DNA of 64,000 nucleotides from CAVUMR01 sp963742715 (GTDB taxonomy: Bacteria > Actinomycetota > Actinomycetes > Mycobacteriales > Micromonosporaceae), in assembly GCA_963742715.1 (NCBI GenBank), contig CAVUMR010000003.1, forward strand, positions 1,426,001 through 1,490,000, written 5' to 3'. Positions 61,267-64,000 of this stretch are shown in pieces. A program made the position numbers and the translations under genes. Below the pieces are notes generated by a model. The model searched no databases and had not been told where the DNA came from. It saw only the letters and a list, made by a program, of their open reading frames with translations. Positions within the stretch are counted from its first letter, which is position 1; every line of letters begins with the position of its first letter.

Positions 61267-62694
61267 TCACAGGATCGGTGGCGGCGTGTAGCGCGCGGCT
61301 TCGGGACGCGCCGCGGTGACGGCGTGCACGCGACGTACAACCTCGGCAACCTGATCCCCGGCGGCGCCGGTGAAGGCGACGGGGTCGGCGACCAGGCGGT
61401 CGATCTCCGCCTTTGACAGGCGCAGCCGGGAGTCCGCGGCCAACCGGTCGAGCAGGTCGTTGTCGGTACCGCCCTTCTCCCGCATGCCCAGCGCGACCGC
61501 CCGGGCGTGCTCGGCGATCACCTCGTGCGCCTGCTCCCGCCCGACACCGCGTCCGACCGCCGCGAGCAGCACCTTCGTGGTGGCGAGGAAGGGGAGGTAC
61601 CGGTCGAGCTCGCGCTGCACCACGGCCGGGTACGCGCCCAGCTCGGTCAGTACGGTCAGCAGGGTCTGGAACACCCCGTCGGCGGCGAAGAACGCGTCCG
61701 GCAGCGCCACCCGGCGTACCACCGAGCAGGACACGTCCCCCTCGTTCCACTGGTCGCCGGCCAGCTCGCCCACCATGGACAGGTACCCGCGCAGCACCAC
61801 GGCGAGGCCGTTGACGCGCTCGCACGAGCGGGTGTTCATCTTGTGCGGCATCGCGCTGGAGCCGACCTGACCGGGCTGGAACCCCTCGGTCACCAGCTCC
61901 TGGCCGGCCATCAACCGGATCGTCAGGGCAAGGCTCGACGGCGCGGCCGCGGCCTGGACCAGCGCGGACACCACGTCGAAGTCGAGCGAGCGCGGGTACA
62001 CCTGACCCACGCTGGTGAGCACCTGCTCGAAGCCGAGGTGGTCGGCGACTCTCTGCTCGAGGGCTGCGATGTTCACCGGCGAGCCGAGCAGATCGAGCTG
62101 GTCGGCCGCGGTACCGACCGGACCCTTGATGCCCCGCAGCGGGTACCGGGCCAGCAACTCGGAGATTCGTTCGTACGCCACCAGCAGTTCCTCGGTAGCG
62201 CCGGCGAAGCGCTTGCCGAGCGTGGTCGCCTGCGCGGGTACGTTGTGCGACCGCCCGACGATCACCAGGCTCGCGTACTCCGTGGCCCGTTCGGCGAGCC
62301 GGGCCAGCGCGGTCACCATCCGGTCCCGTACCAGCGCGAGTGAGGCCCGGATCTGCAGCTGCTCCACGTTCTCGGTGAGATCGCGGCTGGTCATGCCCTT
62401 GTGGATGTGCTGGTGGCCGGCGAGTGCGCAGAACTCCTCGATCCGCGCCTTCACGTCATGCCGGGTGACGCGCTCCCGAGCCGCGATGGAGTCGAGATCG
62501 ACCTGGTCGACGACCCGCTCGTACGCCTCGATGACCCCGTCCGGTACGTCGACGCCGAGGTCCCGTTGGGCCCGCAGTACCGCGATCCACAGCCGGCGCT
62601 CCAGCCGTACCTTCTCCTCGGCCGACCAGATCGCGACCAGTTCGGGCGAGGCGTAGCGGGCGGCGAGAACGTTCGGTACCAGCGGTTTCGTCAC
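61267..62694 (-). CDS. purB: PurB, adenylosuccinate lyase
   Basis: A 475-residue enzyme for two purine steps (SAICAR cleavage and adenylosuccinate to AMP). The superfamily signature GSSAMPHKMNTRSCERVNGL is intact near residue 275, with HKGMTSRDLTENVEQLQI and GRSHNVPAQATTLGKRFA. The start is GTG at 62694. The 250-base gap before it contains the 16-bp tandem array and no gene; the promoter was not identified. Confidence 0.96.
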   Translation of the reverse strand: MTKPLVPNVLAARYASPELVAIWSAEEKVRLERRLWIAVLRAQRDLGVDVPDGVIEAYERVVDQVDLDSIAARERVTRHDVKARIEEFCALAGHQHIHKGMTSRDLTENVEQLQIRASLALVRDRMVTALARLAERATEYASLVIVGRSHNVPAQATTLGKRFAGATEELLVAYERISELLARYPLRGIKGPVGTAADQLDLLGSPVNIAALEQRVADHLGFEQVLTSVGQVYPRSLDFDVVSALVQAAAAPSSLALTIRLMAGQELVTEGFQPGQVGSSAMPHKMNTRSCERVNGLAVVLRGYLSMVGELAGDQWNEGDVSCSVVRRVALPDAFFAADGVFQTLLTVLTELGAYPAVVQRELDRYLPFLATTKVLLAAVGRGVGREQAHEVIAEHARAVALGMREKGGTDNDLLDRLAADSRLRLSKAEIDRLVADPVAFTGAAGDQVAEVVRRVHAVTAARPEAARYTPPPIL

Positions 62695-62815
62695 GCCGCC
62701 ATTGTCGCCGCTGGCGGGGATCGGCGGCACCGCGGGGCTGAGTCTTCCGACCCCGCGGCGGTCGCGCGCGCCGCGGATGTTGGACGCGCCGCGTCGGTTC
62801 GGACGGGCCGCGGGG

Positions 62816-62895
62816 TTGGACGCTGTGGCGGTTGGACGCTGTGGCGGTTGGAAGCTGTGGCGGTTGGAAGCTGTGGCGGTTGGACGCTGTGGCGG
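62816..62895. repeat. Five tandem copies of a 16-bp unit
   Basis: Units TTGGACGCTGTGGCGG and TTGGAAGCTGTGGCGG (C/A variant in copies three and four) at 62816, 62832, 62848, 62864 and 62880, then a partial copy. It lies between purB and a terminator hairpin, in the probable upstream region of purB. Confidence 0.95.
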
Positions 62896-62900
62896 TTGGA

Positions 62901-62936
62901 CGCGCCGCGGGGCCGTGGCTCCGGCCCCGCGGCGCG
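62901..62936 (-). terminator. Hairpin terminator after the anti-sigma-like gene
   Basis: A 15-pair perfect GC stem with a short loop, nine bases beyond the minus-strand gene that stops at 62945. Confidence 0.8.
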
Positions 62937-62944
62937 CCTGTCTT

Positions 62945-63898
62945 CTACTTCGCCGGCGGCGGCAGTCCCGGCGCCCCGGCACTCGCGCCGGCACCGGGCG
63001 GTTGCGGCAGCCCGGAACCAGGCTGCTGGGCGACCGGCTGGCCCGGGTAGCCCTCCGGGTACAGGGTCAGGCCCGGCTGCATCGCTACCTGTGCGAGCTG
63101 CGCCGGCGGGAGGACGGGCTTCGTCCGCTGCGCCACCGGTGCCGGCGGGTTGTGGCCGCCCGGCCGGCTCGCCTCGCCGTAGTTGGACTCGCTCAGGCCG
63201 ATGCCGGTGCCGTCCGGCCGGATGACGTACACGCTGTACCGGATGACGCCGTGGGCCTCGTGGTACACCTGCGACACGACCGTCGCACCGGCAACCGTGT
63301 CGACCGTGCAACTGGCCGGCTTGGGCGGCAGGCCACCGGCGGAGTAGTCGCCGGGCGGCGGCCAGGCGCAGTCCCTGGCGTGGTCCTGCCCGAGCGCCGC
63401 GGGGTAGAAGTCGAGGAACAGGGTGCTGGTACCGGCCGTGTCCCGGATGTCACCGATCGCCTTGTACCCACCCTGGCTGGCGTAGACGGCGAGCGCCGGG
63501 CGCTGGCCGGACAGGCCGCCGGGGATCTTGACGAACACGGATCCGGCCGGTGTACGCCGGTGCAGCGCCGGCAGCAGTACCGAGGTCAGCCGCGCGGTCG
63601 CGTGCGCCGGCGGCTCGGTCGGGTCGAGAACGCCACCGGGAGTTTCCGGCACGCCGCTGGTGGGCGACGCGCTCGGCTGGGCGCCGGCCCGCACGCTCGT
63701 ACCGGTGCCGCCAATGGCTTGTGGCAGCGTGCCGATGCCGATGGCGAGGACCGCAACCCCCGCGACGGTACCGGCCGCAGCAGCCCACCGGCGGCGCCGC
63801 TGGCCGCGTACCTCGCCGGCGATCAGATTGTCGATGTCGATGCTGGTGGGTGGCGGATCGGTGACCGCGTCCCGCAGCAGTTCGGGCAGGCGCTCCAT
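62945..63898 (-). CDS. Single-span membrane protein, likely partner of the adjacent sigma factor
   Basis: A 317-residue protein: a 38-residue cytoplasmic N-terminus (RLPELLRDAVTDPPPTSIDID, basic RGQRRRRW), one span (AAAAGTVAGVAVLAIGIGTL) and an outer domain of about 200 residues, then a Pro/Gln-rich tail. The topology and position, 14 bases after a sigma-factor gene, are those of anti-sigma or accessory proteins of the SigE type. No zinc-binding anti-sigma motif was seen. ATG at 63898 is the start. Confidence 0.75.
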   Translation of the reverse strand: MERLPELLRDAVTDPPPTSIDIDNLIAGEVRGQRRRRWAAAAGTVAGVAVLAIGIGTLPQAIGGTGTSVRAGAQPSASPTSGVPETPGGVLDPTEPPAHATARLTSVLLPALHRRTPAGSVFVKIPGGLSGQRPALAVYASQGGYKAIGDIRDTAGTSTLFLDFYPAALGQDHARDCAWPPPGDYSAGGLPPKPASCTVDTVAGATVVSQVYHEAHGVIRYSVYVIRPDGTGIGLSESNYGEASRPGGHNPPAPVAQRTKPVLPPAQLAQVAMQPGLTLYPEGYPGQPVAQQPGSGLPQPPGAGASAGAPGLPPPAK

Positions 63899-63912
63899 GG
63901 CGAGTCTCCTTG

Positions 63913-64000
63913 TCAGCTCTCGGCTGCCGCGCCGGTGGACGCTGCGACCAGACGGGTCCGCAGCGTCTCCAGGGCACGGGCGGCCTGGCTCTTGACGGTG
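63913..64000 (-). CDS. RNA polymerase sigma factor, C-terminal fragment (5' end outside window)
   Basis: The last 28 codons are visible: TVKSQAARALETLRTRLVA ends a sigma region 4.2 helix-turn-helix of the ECF/SigE family, which typically has GTVKS followed by RAL. The rest lies beyond the right edge. It is upstream of the membrane protein in the same transcript. Confidence 0.8.
   Translation of the reverse strand, partial: TVKSQAARALETLRTRLVAASTGAAAES

Overview
The window reads as chromosomal DNA of a high-GC Gram-positive actinobacterium. Evidence: very GC-rich coding sequence with many GTG starts, a BldC-type developmental regulator, an AfsR/SARP-type regulator, Tgm-type graspetide genes, and the block bldC - conserved protein - leucine/valine dehydrogenase - DUF3073 - purM - purF - SCP-like - purL - purQ - purS, an order I recall from Streptomyces. 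A Micromonosporaceae-like host is my inference; no rRNA or tRNA gene was seen to test it.

Region 1 (1-8849, all minus strand) is one tightly packed operon: UDP-galactopyranose mutase, a two-domain glycosyltransferase, a divergent SHMT-fold PLP enzyme, QueC, a family 2 glycosyltransferase, QueE, a NodU/TobZ-type O-carbamoyltransferase and, cut by the window edge, QueD. QueD, QueE and QueC are the steps to preQ0. With two glycosyltransferases, a galactofuranose-forming mutase and a carbamoyltransferase, this looks like a specialised-metabolite locus for a glycosylated, carbamoylated 7-deazapurine. It is the best candidate here for an undescribed system.

Region 2 (9398-18341) is an arabinan/arabino-oligosaccharide locus: GH51, a solute-binding lipoprotein, two permeases and two GH43 enzymes, with a divergent LacI-family regulator and inverted repeats between them. 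Region 3 (18342-40616) is mixed: FHA protein, orphan ATP-grasp ligase, Acg-type and classical nitroreductases, SGNH hydrolase, a GGDEF-EAL protein coupled to a cofactor-binding-fold lipoprotein, DUF2332, aldo/keto reductase, a MacB-like ABC exporter, ZIP and EamA transporters, hotdog thioesterase, PRC-barrel and AhpD-like proteins, and a PrsW protease.

Region 4 (40725-56134) is the bldC/purine neighbourhood. Between DUF3073 and purM lie an array of about 66-bp hairpin repeats, a perfect 16-bp palindrome and a graspetide pair (tgmA precursor, tgmB ATP-grasp). Region 5 (56135-64000) has a frameshifted secreted-protein remnant, five DnaA-box-like nonamers, a secreted small protein divergent from an AfsR-like regulator, ribokinase, purB, and a sigma factor/membrane partner pair cut by the right edge.

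Two window-wide features stand out. Short tandem arrays (14-23 bp units, a different unit each time) sit at many gene ends and inside several proteins as low-complexity tails or insertions. The tetranucleotide GTAC is visibly over-represented.
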